From an uncultured Ruminiclostridium sp. (lineage in GTDB: Bacteria > Bacillota > Clostridia > Oscillospirales > Ruminococcaceae), in the NCBI GenBank assembly GCA_947623915.1, contig CANQIB010000014.1, positions 1 to 61,924 of the forward strand: DNA of 61,924 bases, in the 5' to 3' direction. Position 1 is the first letter of the stretch. Each line of letters begins with the position of its first letter. The translations under genes were made by a program, and so were the position numbers. Below, piece after piece: positions 1-8,544 of the stretch. The notes under the pieces are model-generated. The model saw only the letters and a list, made by a program, of their open reading frames with translations. It ran no database searches and was not told the origin of the DNA.

Positions 1-2180
1 CCGCTCATGTTCGAGGGAGAGGTTATAGCGGTTATCGTCTTGTACGAGCCGTACACCGTCGTGCCGTCTATCGTTTTCATCGGACGAATACGCACATTGT
101 ACTTTGTTCCCGCGCTGAGCCCGCTGATAGTGTATGTAGTGGTCGCGCCGCTCTTTATGTTGTAAGTTACCCACTTACCGCCCTTGTATATTTGCAGCTG
201 ATAGCCGGTAGAGGAGGTGTTTTTGTCCCAGCTGAATTTCAGCGCGCCGATACCGCGAGTGTGCAGCTTAAAGCCGCTCATATCCTTTAATGCCGTAACG
301 GCGGAAAGCGTTGTGTATTCGCCGTATACGGTCTTGCCGTCCGCTTTGGCGACGGGACGAATGCGCAGGTCGTAAGCCGTTCCCGCGCTCAGCCCGTTGA
401 CAGTGTAGGTGACGGCGGAGCCCGCCGCCTCGTAGCCTATCCACTTTCCGCCGGAAAGTATCTCTATGACATAGCTGTTTGCGTCGGGATTTTTAGTCCA
501 TTGTAATTTCAGCGAGCTTGCGCTCTTTGACGCGACGGAAAATCCCGTGACCCGCGACATGGCGGTAACGCCCTCGACTTCGGACAAACCGCTGTACAGC
601 GTATTCCCGCCCTCGTTTCGGTACGCCTTGATACGCACGCTGTATTTTACGTTGGGGGAAAGTCCGCTTATTTTATAAGAAGAGGTCTTGGCGGGAATTT
701 CGTACCCCGCCCATTTTCCGCTTTTGTTTATCTCCAAAATATAACCGTCCGCGTCGGTGCTGACGTTCCAGCTTAGGGTAAGCGAGGAAAGCGTCGTTTC
801 CTTTACCTTAAAGCCGCTGACGTCGGCGGGAGGCTGCGACGGGTCGGCGGGAGTGGTAAAGGTCACGGCTTGGCGGGTGGTGTAGCTTTTAACGCCGTTT
901 ATCGTGTTGAACGCGCGCACCCCTGCTTTGCAGGAGCTGCCTGCGGGAAGTCCCGAAATTATCGTTTCGATCTCGCCGTATTTTGCGGTGTACAGCGTTT
1001 TCCATGCGCCGTCGGTGTAAAGCTCCACCGAATAGCCCTCCGCCGGTACGGGGTCCCAGGACACCTTAGCCGAGTCAAAGGAAACGGCGGACGCCTTTAC
1101 GCCGGTAACGTTCGCGGGTGCGACGATGACGCCGACGCTTGTTTCAACACCGTTGAAACAGCCTTTTACAGTCTTGTTGCCGGGCAGCCAGGGCTCTTGC
1201 TCCTGACCGTCGTCAAGTATCAGTTCTCCGTGCAGCAGATAGGAAAGCTCGCCTAACGGCATATCCTTTTTGCTGCCGTCGGTATAGGTGACCGTCGCTC
1301 TCAGCGCGGAACGGTCGTAATAGTATCTGAAATATTTCTTTCCGTTCGAGTCGGTAACGAATCTGCCGTCGTCGGGATATTTAAGGGTGGGTATTTCGCC
1401 GTCAAAATGCAGGCTTATCGAGGCGACGGTGTTTTTTACTATCTCAAAGGTAAAGCCGCAGGTAACGCCGTTTACCGTGCAGTAGCCGGTATGCTTGCCG
1501 ACTGAGAGTTCCGTTTTGTCGTGCGAAAATTCGGCGGTATAGCCGGTCTTTTCGTAAAGCTCGGAAAGCGGGCAGGACAGGGAAGTCCCGTTGGTATATT
1601 TTAAGGTTATTTTGTAGTCGAAATCCTCCAGAGCATAGCGGAAATATTTATCCACCGAGCCGTTGTCGGAAAACGCGCGGTACTCGCCGCTGAAATGATA
1701 CAGCGGCTTTACGGGGCTGTACGGCTTTACCGATATCGACGCTATTTTGTTTTTTTCCACCGTATAGGTAGCCTTTGTGCTGCAGCCCGCCATGGTGTAG
1801 GTCACGGTATGAGCACCTAATCCCCACGGCGAATCGTTCTGACCGTCCGATATGTTCAGCAGCGCGCCGCTTTGAGATTCAAAGCGCGCTATCTGCTCTC
1901 CGCTCAGCTTTTTGGAGGTGCCGTCGGAGTATTTGACGGTGAGCGTCATATTGCCGTGGTCGTATACGTCGTAATATTCCGCAAGCTGCTCTTTTCCGTC
2001 CCTGTATACGCGGGCAACGACCGTGTCGGAGCTGTCCAGCGTGCTGTCCTTGAGCGTAATGCTTATGCCGGTTATTTTGCTCTCGGCATGGGCGAACGGC
2101 AAAAGCACCGCCGCCGCCGTGACAAATATCACGGCGGTAATCAAAAATATTATCGGGTATCTCAGGTCGATGCGCTTCAT
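1..2180 (-). CDS. Secreted fibronectin type III repeat protein, C-terminus outside window
   Basis: The frame stays open from an ATG at 2180 to the window edge, giving about 726 visible codons. The ribosome site AAGGAAGG lies just upstream. Residues 1-30 form a signal peptide (MKRIDLR, then a long hydrophobic core ending in AHAES). Residues about 33-345 hold three related repeats of about 105 residues with a YxDGS strand, an EL pair, a DGQ..PW turn and a terminal TV..G..T strand, which looks like a bacterial Ig-like fold. From about residue 350 four FnIII domains follow (typical SW or QW strand and YxVRIRP strand), and a fifth begins at the edge. The role is probably extracellular binding or spacing of a domain that is cut off. 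It starts 15 bp after the NatB-like gene and may be the last gene of that operon. Confidence 0.8.
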   Translation of the reverse strand, partial: MKRIDLRYPIIFLITAVIFVTAAAVLLPFAHAESKITGISITLKDSTLDSSDTVVARVYRDGKEQLAEYYDVYDHGNMTLTVKYSDGTSKKLSGEQIARFESQSGALLNISDGQNDSPWGLGAHTVTYTMAGCSTKATYTVEKNKIASISVKPYSPVKPLYHFSGEYRAFSDNGSVDKYFRYALEDFDYKITLKYTNGTSLSCPLSELYEKTGYTAEFSHDKTELSVGKHTGYCTVNGVTCGFTFEIVKNTVASISLHFDGEIPTLKYPDDGRFVTDSNGKKYFRYYYDRSALRATVTYTDGSKKDMPLGELSYLLHGELILDDGQEQEPWLPGNKTVKGCFNGVETSVGVIVAPANVTGVKASAVSFDSAKVSWDPVPAEGYSVELYTDGAWKTLYTAKYGEIETIISGLPAGSSCKAGVRAFNTINGVKSYTTRQAVTFTTPADPSQPPADVSGFKVKETTLSSLTLSWNVSTDADGYILEINKSGKWAGYEIPAKTSSYKISGLSPNVKYSVRIKAYRNEGGNTLYSGLSEVEGVTAMSRVTGFSVASKSASSLKLQWTKNPDANSYVIEILSGGKWIGYEAAGSAVTYTVNGLSAGTAYDLRIRPVAKADGKTVYGEYTTLSAVTALKDMSGFKLHTRGIGALKFSWDKNTSSTGYQLQIYKGGKWVTYNIKSGATTTYTISGLSAGTKYNVRIRPMKTIDGTTVYGSYKTITAITSPSNMS

Positions 2181-2195
2181 AATATCCTTCCTTGG

Positions 2196-3539
2196 CTATT
2201 TTTTAACAAAGCCTACAAGCTCGCTCAGCTTTATGCGGTTGCCGGTATGCAGTATAAGCTGTTCGTATACCCTTGCGACAAACAGCGCGATGACCACGTT
2301 GAACACCGCGAGTATCAGCACGCATATCACGGTCTGGAGCATATCTATCTGCTTGGTCAGCATTGCCGACGGCAGAGAGAACGGCGAAGAAAACGGCAGG
2401 TAGTAGGCAAGCTGCTTTAAAAAGCTCTGACTGCCGTCCGCCATCATATCGGGGAAGTACGCGAGATAAAAGCCGACAACGCTGAATATCGCGAAAGGCT
2501 GCATTGCGGAGTTTACGTCCTCGCTGCGGCTTACCGTAGCGCCGATAAGTCCCGCGATAAGCGCGTAGAACAAAAATCCCAGTATGAATATCACCAGTAT
2601 CATTATTATCGTAAGCGGCGAAAATTCGCTGAACAGCTTGCCGAACGCGTCGGTAAATTCGCCCACGCCGTCTACCCCCGCCAAAGCCTGAGAGGTAAGT
2701 CCCATTCCGAGCGGCAAAGTAGCGGCAAAGCCTATGACGCCTACCACGATAAATCCTATAAACTGCATAAGCGAAAGCGCGCCTATCGCAAGTACCTTGC
2801 CTACGATCACCGCGAGCGGCTTAGTGGAGATAAGCAGCAGGTCGATGACCTTTGAGGTCTTTTCCATCGCTACCGACTGCGCGATAAGCTGTCCGTATGC
2901 CACTATCATTATAAACAGTATCAGCGAGGTTATCATCGGCAGTATGCTGTTTATCATCTGCTGCGCAAAGGTCTGCTCCTCCTCGCCCGCAACGGTGTTG
3001 ACTATCGACACGGGAGCGATGGCGGAGGGGATTTTATCCTGCGCAAGTCCCAACTTTTCCAGCCTCAATTCTTCAAACGCGGAGGAAGCGATACCCGCTA
3101 TCGCGTTGGAATCGTCCGGCGATACCGAACCGTCCAGCGGACGCATGGCTTTAATGGAGTATCCCGTATCGGCGTTGTATGTAAGCAGTACGAAAACGCA
3201 GCCGCTGCCGTTTCTCACCGTGGAGGTGTATTCTTCCGCCTTGTCCGCGCCGTCCGAGCCGATAAAGGTCATGCCGGCGTCCTCAAATATCTTTTGGTAA
3301 TCGGAGCTTGCGGTGATGCCCGACGCGTCCGTGAAATATACCGTGCTCGTCTGACCTGCCTGCGGACCGTTCTCGACCGCTCCCGCGGCGGGAGCGAGCA
3401 GTCCGGGCAGCACGTTTATAAGCACTGTCATGGTAAGTACCAGCACCGAGATAAGTATCGAGCTGATGATGAATGATTTTGTTTTTACCTGCTGTACCAG
3501 CGTGAATTTGAAAATTTTCTGCCAACCGAAAATGCTCAT
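2196..3539 (-). CDS. ABC-2 type transporter permease, NatB-like
   Basis: This 447-residue protein has the ABC-2 (NatB) architecture. One N-terminal membrane helix (about residues 22-48) is followed by an extracellular domain of about 150 residues. Five or six closely spaced helices fill the C-terminal half, including the segment LILFIMIVAYGQLIAQSVAMEK that carries the conserved EKTSKVIDLLLIS stretch of this family. It would form the membrane part of an efflux pump with the ATPase whose stop codon region overlaps its start by 4 bp (ATGA type), so the two are translationally coupled. NatAB of Bacillus exports sodium, but related pairs export peptides or drugs; the substrate here cannot be read from sequence. 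Confidence 0.85.
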   Translation of the reverse strand: MSIFGWQKIFKFTLVQQVKTKSFIISSILISVLVLTMTVLINVLPGLLAPAAGAVENGPQAGQTSTVYFTDASGITASSDYQKIFEDAGMTFIGSDGADKAEEYTSTVRNGSGCVFVLLTYNADTGYSIKAMRPLDGSVSPDDSNAIAGIASSAFEELRLEKLGLAQDKIPSAIAPVSIVNTVAGEEEQTFAQQMINSILPMITSLILFIMIVAYGQLIAQSVAMEKTSKVIDLLLISTKPLAVIVGKVLAIGALSLMQFIGFIVVGVIGFAATLPLGMGLTSQALAGVDGVGEFTDAFGKLFSEFSPLTIIMILVIFILGFLFYALIAGLIGATVSRSEDVNSAMQPFAIFSVVGFYLAYFPDMMADGSQSFLKQLAYYLPFSSPFSLPSAMLTKQIDMLQTVICVLILAVFNVVIALFVARVYEQLILHTGNRIKLSELVGFVKK

Positions 3540-4456
3540 GCCAGACCCTCCTTTGCCGCATTGTCCGCACGGGTGATATGTTCAACAAAAATTTCATGCA
3601 GACTCGGCTCTCTCAGGTCGTATCTTACGACGGTAAGTCCCGCGTCTACCGCTTTTTTGAGCAAAGCGGCCGCCTGCTGTTCGTCCTTTATCTTGAAATG
3701 TACCCCGTCGGGAGTGACCTCCTGCGGGACAAGCCCACATTCGGCGGCGAGCGGGAGGATATCTCCGTCGCACTTCACCTCAAGGTTCACCCTGCCGTAG
3801 CCTTTCTTTATCTCGTTTAAGTCGCCTTGCAGCACCGTTTTGCCGTGGTGGAGAATGGTAAGGTCGCTGCAAAATTCCTCTATAACAGGCATTTGGTGGC
3901 AGGACATTATTATATATTTGTTTTTGGCAGTCTGCTCGTAGATTATACTTTTGAAAAGGTCGGCGTTTACCGGGTCGAGTCCGGACAGCGGTTCGTCCAG
4001 TACCAAAAGCTGCGGGTCGGAGATAAGCGCGGCGGCAAGCTGCACCTTTTGCTGATTGCCTTTGGAAAGCTGGTCGGCGCGTTTGTCGCGGTATGCGTTC
4101 AGCCCCATGCGGTCGAACCAGTAGTTAAGCGCCGTTGTGATCTCCGCTTTTTTCATTCCTCTAAGCTCTCCGAAATATGTGAGCTGGTCGATCACCCGAT
4201 ATTTGGGATAAAGTCCGCGTTCCTCCGCAAGGTAGCCTATCTTTTCCTTTATCGGCTGGATCGGGCCGCCGTTCCACAGCACCTCGCCTCTGTCCTTGGA
4301 CAGCATACCGAGTATTATTCTTATCGCGGTGGATTTTCCCGCGCCGTTAGTACCGAGCAGCGCGTACACTCCGGGCTTGCTCATCTCAAAGCTGAGATCG
4401 GATAACGCCGTGACCTCGCCGTATTTTTTGGAAATATTTTTGACCGTCAACGCCAT
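3536..4456 (-). CDS. ABC transporter ATP-binding protein, NatA-like
   Basis: The 306-residue protein has a complete nucleotide-binding domain: Walker A GTNGAGKST near residue 35, the signature LSKGNQQKV near residue 128, and Walker B LLVLDEP followed by SGLDP near residue 150, with a switch histidine in MSCHQ. The last 85 residues form the small C-terminal domain typical of the NatA/CcmA exporter group. It powers the overlapping ABC-2 permease downstream. The start is the ATG at 4456, preceded by AAAGGAGCG. A TTGTTT-17-TATACT promoter and an operator-like sequence sit immediately upstream, so this pair is transcribed separately from the GntR/ABC genes further up. Confidence 0.9.
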   Translation of the reverse strand: MALTVKNISKKYGEVTALSDLSFEMSKPGVYALLGTNGAGKSTAIRIILGMLSKDRGEVLWNGGPIQPIKEKIGYLAEERGLYPKYRVIDQLTYFGELRGMKKAEITTALNYWFDRMGLNAYRDKRADQLSKGNQQKVQLAAALISDPQLLVLDEPLSGLDPVNADLFKSIIYEQTAKNKYIIMSCHQMPVIEEFCSDLTILHHGKTVLQGDLNEIKKGYGRVNLEVKCDGDILPLAAECGLVPQEVTPDGVHFKIKDEQQAAALLKKAVDAGLTVVRYDLREPSLHEIFVEHITRADNAAKEGLA

Positions 4457-4476
4457 GAAAGGACGCTCCTTTCCCT

Positions 4477-4496
4477 ATAGTAACATAAGTATAACA
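4477..4496 (-). promoter_or_regulatory. Operator-like site in the NatAB promoter
   Basis: On the plus strand the bases read ATAGTAACA, then TAA, then GTATAACA. The same two blocks, without the three-base spacer, form the core of the palindromic operator at 6592-6614 in front of the GntR gene. The site overlaps the -10 box at 4488-4493. Shared control by the GntR protein is inferred. Confidence 0.45.
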
Positions 4497-4516
4497 TATA
4501 AAAGCAAAAAAAACAA
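4488..4516 (-). promoter_or_regulatory. Sigma-A type promoter for the NatAB-like operon
   Basis: On the minus strand a -35 box TTGTTT (4516-4511) is separated by 17 bp from a -10 box TATACT (4493-4488). It lies 32 bp ahead of the ATPase start codon. Confidence 0.6.
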
Positions 4517-4526
4517 TAGTTTTCGC

Positions 4527-4544
4527 TCGAATCCCGTATGCCTA
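4527..4544 (+). repeat. Degenerate end fragment of the MITE-like element family
   Basis: The sequence TCGAATCCCGTATGCC followed by TA matches the right end of the 275-bp element at 45692-45966 with a single base difference (A for C). Only the terminal 18 bp are recognisable here, so this is an end relic or a chance remnant rather than a full copy. It lies upstream of the NatAB-like promoter. Confidence 0.45.
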
Positions 4545-4558
4545 AAAAAGGAAACCGC

Positions 4559-5236
4559 TCACGCTCTCCGAAAATTCATTGCCGGCGCGCAGCGGCGGCG
4601 GTAAAAGACCCGACTGAGAGCGAAACACAAAACAAACGAAGCAAGTATCATTACCGCCGCGAAAATCGAAGCGGCAAGCACGGGATCTGACGAAGCAAGC
4701 GACACCGTAAAGTTTATTTGGTGGGACTTTTCAAATAACCCGTAAACTATCCCATTTAGAAAGCCGTACAGCATCACGCAGATAATAAAGCATATGCTTT
4801 TTGCTTTCAGCGGCAGCACCAGCATAAGCATACCCGGCAGGTGGGCGGTGGAGGTCACCAGCAGCAGGCTTGCCGCCGAGTCCGCGCCGTACCCGACGAG
4901 GGTGTGTATCAGCGTCAGCAGCGTTTGCAAAAATACCGCCAGTATTAGCGCGGTAACGGGCATACCGACCAGCATGACGGGACGGTACAGCTTTGAGCCG
5001 CGTATATACGCCGAGTTGAAGATATGAAGCGTTTGATTGACCGCGAAGAAATACACCATGACGACCGTCAGCCAGTTCAAGCATAGCCAGCTGAAATGGT
5101 CCGGCTGCTCCGGCGAAACGGACGGAGCGATAACGCTCACCGCCGCAAGCAAAACCGGCACACATAAAAACAGCATAAAAAAGCTCGGTCGCAGCAGAGC
5201 TTTAAGGGTAAATTTTACCGCACTAAATATTTTCAT
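4559..5236 (-). CDS. Integral membrane protein, probable ABC transporter permease subunit
   Basis: The 225 residues form about six hydrophobic segments with short loops and a positively charged C-terminus (FYRRRCAPAMNFRRA). No family motif was recognised with certainty. It starts with a good ribosome site (GGAGGTCTG) 57 bp after the ATPase encoded at 5293-6186 and belongs to the same transcript as that ATPase and the GntR regulator. This is the arrangement of ytrA-ytrB-ytrC type operons, in which a small membrane protein partners the ATPase. The function as a permease is therefore inferred from size, topology and position. Confidence 0.6.
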   Translation of the reverse strand: MKIFSAVKFTLKALLRPSFFMLFLCVPVLLAAVSVIAPSVSPEQPDHFSWLCLNWLTVVMVYFFAVNQTLHIFNSAYIRGSKLYRPVMLVGMPVTALILAVFLQTLLTLIHTLVGYGADSAASLLLVTSTAHLPGMLMLVLPLKAKSICFIICVMLYGFLNGIVYGLFEKSHQINFTVSLASSDPVLAASIFAAVMILASFVLCFALSRVFYRRRCAPAMNFRRA

Positions 5237-5292
5237 ACAGACCTCCGTTGGTTTATCTCGGGTGAGATGGCTTATATCGAAATACGGCGCGG

Positions 5293-6186
5293 TCAGTTCT
5301 CCGCGCGCTTAACTTCCTCGGCTCTGAGCAATTCGACGCTTATTTCCTGAAGTCCGGGCGTTTCGGTAAGCGCGCCCGCGTTGTTCAGTCGGTCGGAATA
5401 TTCCGCCAAAGCCAGTCCTGTCGCCGTAATTCCGCCCGCATTCAGCGTGATCGTCATGCCGCGCAGTCGGTCGGCGTCGGACGCGTCGGCGCTGTATGCC
5501 GTGTATTTTTGCTTGAGTTCCTCCACAAAGCCTTTTTCTATCACTCTGCCTTTGTCCATTATCACCGCGTAATCGGCGGCGCTTTCCATATCGGCAATGT
5601 TGTGGGTGGAAAATACAATGCTGCTGTTTCCTCCGCCCCGTTCAAGATAAGAACGAAAGCAGTCGCACAGCCTGTCGCGCATAAGCGGGTCGAGCGTCGA
5701 GCCGGGCTCGTCAAGTATCATAAACTCGGTGCCGCGCGCCAGCACAGCCGCAAGACATACCCGCATCTTGCTGCCGTCCGACAGCTTGGCTACCGTCTTA
5801 TTAAAGGTATCGTATACCGAAAATTCCCGTAAAAGCTGCAAAAACCGCTCCGCCGAAAAATTTTCATACGCCTCCGACATTGCGCGTATAACGTCCTTTT
5901 TTCTCCAGTCTTGCGGAAAAAATCCGCTTGCGGAGCAGTAGCCGATACGCTCCTTTATGCTTTCGCTGTCAGGCTCTTCGGCGTTGCCGAAATATTTCAG
6001 CCGCCCTGCGTCATAAGCGGCAGAGCCCGTTACAATATCCAAAAGAGTAGTCTTGCCCGCGCCGTTCGCCCCTATGAGCGCGGTGGAAAAGCCTTTGGGT
6101 ATCACAAGCTCCGACACCCTCAGCGTAAAGCCGCCGCGATAGCTTTTTTCCAGCCCGCTTATTTCCAGTACACTTTCGTAATTCAT
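5293..6186 (-). CDS. ABC transporter ATP-binding protein, YtrB-like
   Basis: The 297-residue ATPase has Walker A GANGAGKTT near residue 38, a signature of the form LSDGSKMRV near residue 138, and Walker B FMILDEP with STLDP near residue 157. The signature has D in place of the usual second G, as is common in GntR-linked YtrB/EcsA-like ATPases. The D-loop and switch histidine (FSTHN) are intact. It lies 14 bp after the GntR regulator gene and ahead of the small membrane protein, forming a three-gene operon. Such operons in Bacillus respond to cell-wall-active compounds; that role here is by analogy only. Confidence 0.85.
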   Translation of the reverse strand: MNYESVLEISGLEKSYRGGFTLRVSELVIPKGFSTALIGANGAGKTTLLDIVTGSAAYDAGRLKYFGNAEEPDSESIKERIGYCSASGFFPQDWRKKDVIRAMSEAYENFSAERFLQLLREFSVYDTFNKTVAKLSDGSKMRVCLAAVLARGTEFMILDEPGSTLDPLMRDRLCDCFRSYLERGGGNSSIVFSTHNIADMESAADYAVIMDKGRVIEKGFVEELKQKYTAYSADASDADRLRGMTITLNAGGITATGLALAEYSDRLNNAGALTETPGLQEISVELLRAEEVKRAEN

Positions 6187-6200
6187 ATCAAGTCCTCCCT

Positions 6201-6569
6201 TTAAACCGCGTCATACAGTGCTTTTACCATCTTTGCAAGCTCCTGTGCGGAAATGCCCGCCGGACGCGCAAGATCTATCGCCGCCAACAGCTGCTGCTCT
6301 ATAAGTCCTATCTGCCGCTCCCTCAACAGGTCGGGGTCTTGCGGCATTACCGCGTAGCCTTTGCCTTGTTCCGCCTTGGCAAGTCCGTCGCTCACCAGCT
6401 CGTCATATGCTTTGAGCGTAGTCATGACGCTTATTTTCAGTTCCCGCGCCAAGGAGCGCACCGACGGAAGATATTCCCCCGCCTTTAAATTTCCGCACAG
6501 TATGTCGTCACGAAGCTGTAAGTATATCTGGCGGTATATCGGAATATCGGAATTTTGAAGTATTTTCAT
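6201..6569 (-). CDS. GntR family transcriptional regulator, YtrA subfamily
   Basis: The 122-residue protein has the GntR winged helix at residues 8-75, with the hallmark stretch AGEYLPSVRSLARELKIS and the recognition helix VMTTLKAYDELVSDG. It ends in a short two-helix tail instead of a large effector domain, which defines the YtrA subgroup. It heads the operon with the ATPase and membrane protein. A perfect inverted repeat covers its own -10 region, so autorepression is likely, with release by an unknown signal. Confidence 0.9.
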   Translation of the reverse strand: MKILQNSDIPIYRQIYLQLRDDILCGNLKAGEYLPSVRSLARELKISVMTTLKAYDELVSDGLAKAEQGKGYAVMPQDPDLLRERQIGLIEQQLLAAIDLARPAGISAQELAKMVKALYDAV

Positions 6570-6581
6570 GCTGCCCTCCGC

Positions 6582-6614
6582 AACAGTTATTCTGTTATAG
6601 TAACAGTATAACAG
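6582..6614 (-). promoter_or_regulatory. GntR operator: overlapping inverted repeats
   Basis: CTGTTATA (6592-6599), seven bases, then TATAACAG (6607-6614) form a perfect 8-bp inverted repeat. A second one, AACAG-N5-CTGTT, covers 6582-6596 and shares half a site. Both overlap or follow the -10 box of the GntR promoter, which fits repression by the YtrA-like product. Confidence 0.7.
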
Positions 6615-6634
6615 TCCCCGCCCGATTTGTCAAC
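6605..6634 (-). promoter_or_regulatory. Promoter of the GntR-ABC operon
   Basis: Minus-strand TTGACA (6634-6629) is followed after 18 bp by TATACT (6610-6605). The -10 box lies inside the inverted repeat described for the operator. Confidence 0.75.
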
Positions 6635-6739
6635 ACTTTTGCGAATATTTTCCCATAAAAATTCGGGAAACTGCGGGTTTATGGTCATATTGCATAAAAA
6701 ATGACGAAATTATTCATTAAAATTTTACCGAATAATCGG

Positions 6740-6768
6740 TTGACAAACGGGAAAGATTGTGATATATT
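6740..6768 (+). promoter_or_regulatory. Heat-shock operon promoter
   Basis: TTGACA (6740-6745), 17 bp, then TATATT (6763-6768). The CIRCE element begins five bases downstream, so the start of transcription should lie within it. Confidence 0.8.
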
Positions 6769-6772
6769 GTTT

Positions 6773-6799
6773 TTAGCACTCTAAGAGATAGAGTGCTAG
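6773..6799 (+). promoter_or_regulatory. CIRCE element (HrcA operator)
   Basis: TTAGCACTC-N9-GAGTGCTAG matches the CIRCE consensus (TTAGCACTC-N9-GAGTGCTAA) at 17 of 18 arm positions. A third half-site, GAGTGCTAA, stands alone at 6814-6822. HrcA encoded immediately downstream is the known repressor for this operator. Confidence 0.93.
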
Positions 6800-6869
6800 C
6801 AGGAAAAATAAACGAGTGCTAACGCATATTTCCGCTATATCTGGTTCGGTCGGAAAGAGGGGTGTCCTG

Positions 6870-7928
6870 ATGGAAAGCCGCACGCTCAAAATTCTTGAAG
6901 CTATTGTGGACGAATATATACGCACGGGCGAGGCGGTCGGTTCCAAGCTGATAGCCGAGCGGCTGGGCAATACGGTATCCTCCGCCACGATACGCAACGA
7001 GATGGCGGCGCTGGAACAGCAGGGGCTTTTGGAGCATACCCACACCAGCGCGGGCAGACAGCCCACATATCAGGGACTGAGGTACTATATAGAGCATATA
7101 ATGCCGCCTCAGGAGCTGCCGCAGGAGGACAAAGAGGAGATAGACCGCATATTTGACGGGCTGAATTCAGACGACGAGATAGAGTTTATCGAAAACGCGG
7201 GGCACGCGCTTGCCGAAGTTACCAAATGCGCGATAGTTTCCGCCAGCGCGGTAAGCAAATTTTCGGTCATATCCAAGGTAGAGGTGATACCTACCGGCAG
7301 AAGAATGTATGTGCTTTTGCTGATAACCTCGCAGGGCAGCATAAAAAATCGGGTGTGCCGGCTCAGCTTTGATCTGACCGAGGAGCAGATGGATTTCTTC
7401 AAGCGGTTTGTCAATCGACATCTCACGGGAGTAAATCTGGAGGAGCTGGACGAGGACTTTATCGAAAGAATATCGCAGGCGCTGGGCAGCTATATGCTCA
7501 CGCTGTCGCCGCTGCTGAAAGCGGTGGCGGATCTTTCGGCGGAGCTTATGCAGCAGCAGGTGGATCTTTCGGGAGAACGCAACCTGTTGGAATGCAAGGA
7601 GTTTACCGGCAGCGAGATAGTGGCTTTGATAGAAAGCAAAAACGAGCTTGCCGAGCTGCTGGACGACAGCTTTTCCGGCATAAGCGTAAAATTCGGCAGA
7701 GATTCGGATACCTTTGCCGTGAGCAATTCCAGCGTTATATCCGCCAGCTTTTCCAAGGGCGACCGCAGGGCGGGCAGCTTTTCGGCGATAGGCCCGGTAA
7801 GGCTGGATTACAAAAAGATAATACCTTATATTGAATATTTCAGCGCAAAGGTGACCAATGCTTTGTCGCCCTCGGAGGAAAGGAAAGAGCTTGAAAGCAT
7901 AGAAAAGGAGGCAGAGAAAAGTGAGTAA
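6870..7928 (+). CDS. hrcA: Heat-inducible transcription repressor HrcA
   Basis: The 352-residue protein has the N-terminal winged helix of HrcA (RTLKILEAIVDEYIRTGEAVGSK and SSATIRNEMAALEQQGLLEHTHTSAGR) and the conserved central and C-terminal domains (GPVRLDYKKIIPYIEY near the end). The ATG at 6870 is chosen because AGAGGGGTG precedes it; an in-frame ATG at 6816 has no ribosome site and lies in the operator region. It represses the operon through the CIRCE site directly upstream and is expected to need GroEL for folding to the active form. The stop overlaps the grpE start by 8 bp. Confidence 0.95.
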   Translation: MESRTLKILEAIVDEYIRTGEAVGSKLIAERLGNTVSSATIRNEMAALEQQGLLEHTHTSAGRQPTYQGLRYYIEHIMPPQELPQEDKEEIDRIFDGLNSDDEIEFIENAGHALAEVTKCAIVSASAVSKFSVISKVEVIPTGRRMYVLLLITSQGSIKNRVCRLSFDLTEEQMDFFKRFVNRHLTGVNLEELDEDFIERISQALGSYMLTLSPLLKAVADLSAELMQQQVDLSGERNLLECKEFTGSEIVALIESKNELAELLDDSFSGISVKFGRDSDTFAVSNSSVISASFSKGDRRAGSFSAIGPVRLDYKKIIPYIEYFSAKVTNALSPSEERKELESIEKEAEKSE

Positions 7929-8493
7929 AAAAGAGAAAAAGGAAGAAAACGGACAGCCCGAAGAGCAGGCTGAGGACAAAGAGGTGACGGAAGAAAAAGC
8001 GGAACAGCAGCCGCAGGAAGATGAAGGACAGGAGGAAGAACAGGACAAGGAGACAGTCGAGGTCGACCCGAAGGATCTGGAGATAGCCGACCTTAAAGAC
8101 AAATGGCTGCGTACGGCGGCGGAGTATGACAACTACCGCAAGCGTGCCGCCAAGGAGCGTCTGGAGCTTACGCCGGAGATAACCGCTCGGACGCTGACGG
8201 AGTTTTTGCCGGTGATGGACAGTCTTGAACACGCGCTGGCGGCTTCCTGCACCGACCCGAATTACAAAAAGGGCGTGGAGCTTATAAAGGAAAACTTCGT
8301 CACCGCGCTACAAAATCTGGGCGTGGAGGAGATAAGCTCCGACGGCGAGCCGTTTGACCCGACATATCATCAGGCGGTGCAGCAGGTCGAAAAGGAGGGA
8401 GCCGAATCAGGAACGGTGGCGGCGACATTCCAAAAGGGCTACAAAATAGGAGAAAGGGTACTCAGATTTGCCATGGTGTCGGTGGTAAAGTAA
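7921..8493 (+). CDS. grpE: Nucleotide exchange factor GrpE
   Basis: The 190-residue protein begins with about 60 very acidic, disordered residues, then a long coiled helix (LEIADLKDKWLRTAAEYDNYRKRAAKE) and the C-terminal beta domain with the signature region PFDPTYHQAVQQVE and GYKIGERVLRFAMVSV. GrpE releases ADP from DnaK. The start codon is GTG at 7921, within the end of hrcA and preceded by AAAGGAGGCAG, so translation is probably coupled. Confidence 0.95.
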   Translation: MSKKEKKEENGQPEEQAEDKEVTEEKAEQQPQEDEGQEEEQDKETVEVDPKDLEIADLKDKWLRTAAEYDNYRKRAAKERLELTPEITARTLTEFLPVMDSLEHALAASCTDPNYKKGVELIKENFVTALQNLGVEEISSDGEPFDPTYHQAVQQVEKEGAESGTVAATFQKGYKIGERVLRFAMVSVVK

Positions 8494-8544
8494 CAGACAC
8501 GAAAAACAAATAATAAAATATAAACGAAAAGGAGATAGTTTATC

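Noticed and set aside
6816-6869. Longer hrcA start at 6816
   Set aside because: It has no ribosome site and would lie over the third CIRCE half-site; the ATG at 6870 has AGAGGGGTG and gives the normal HrcA N-terminus.
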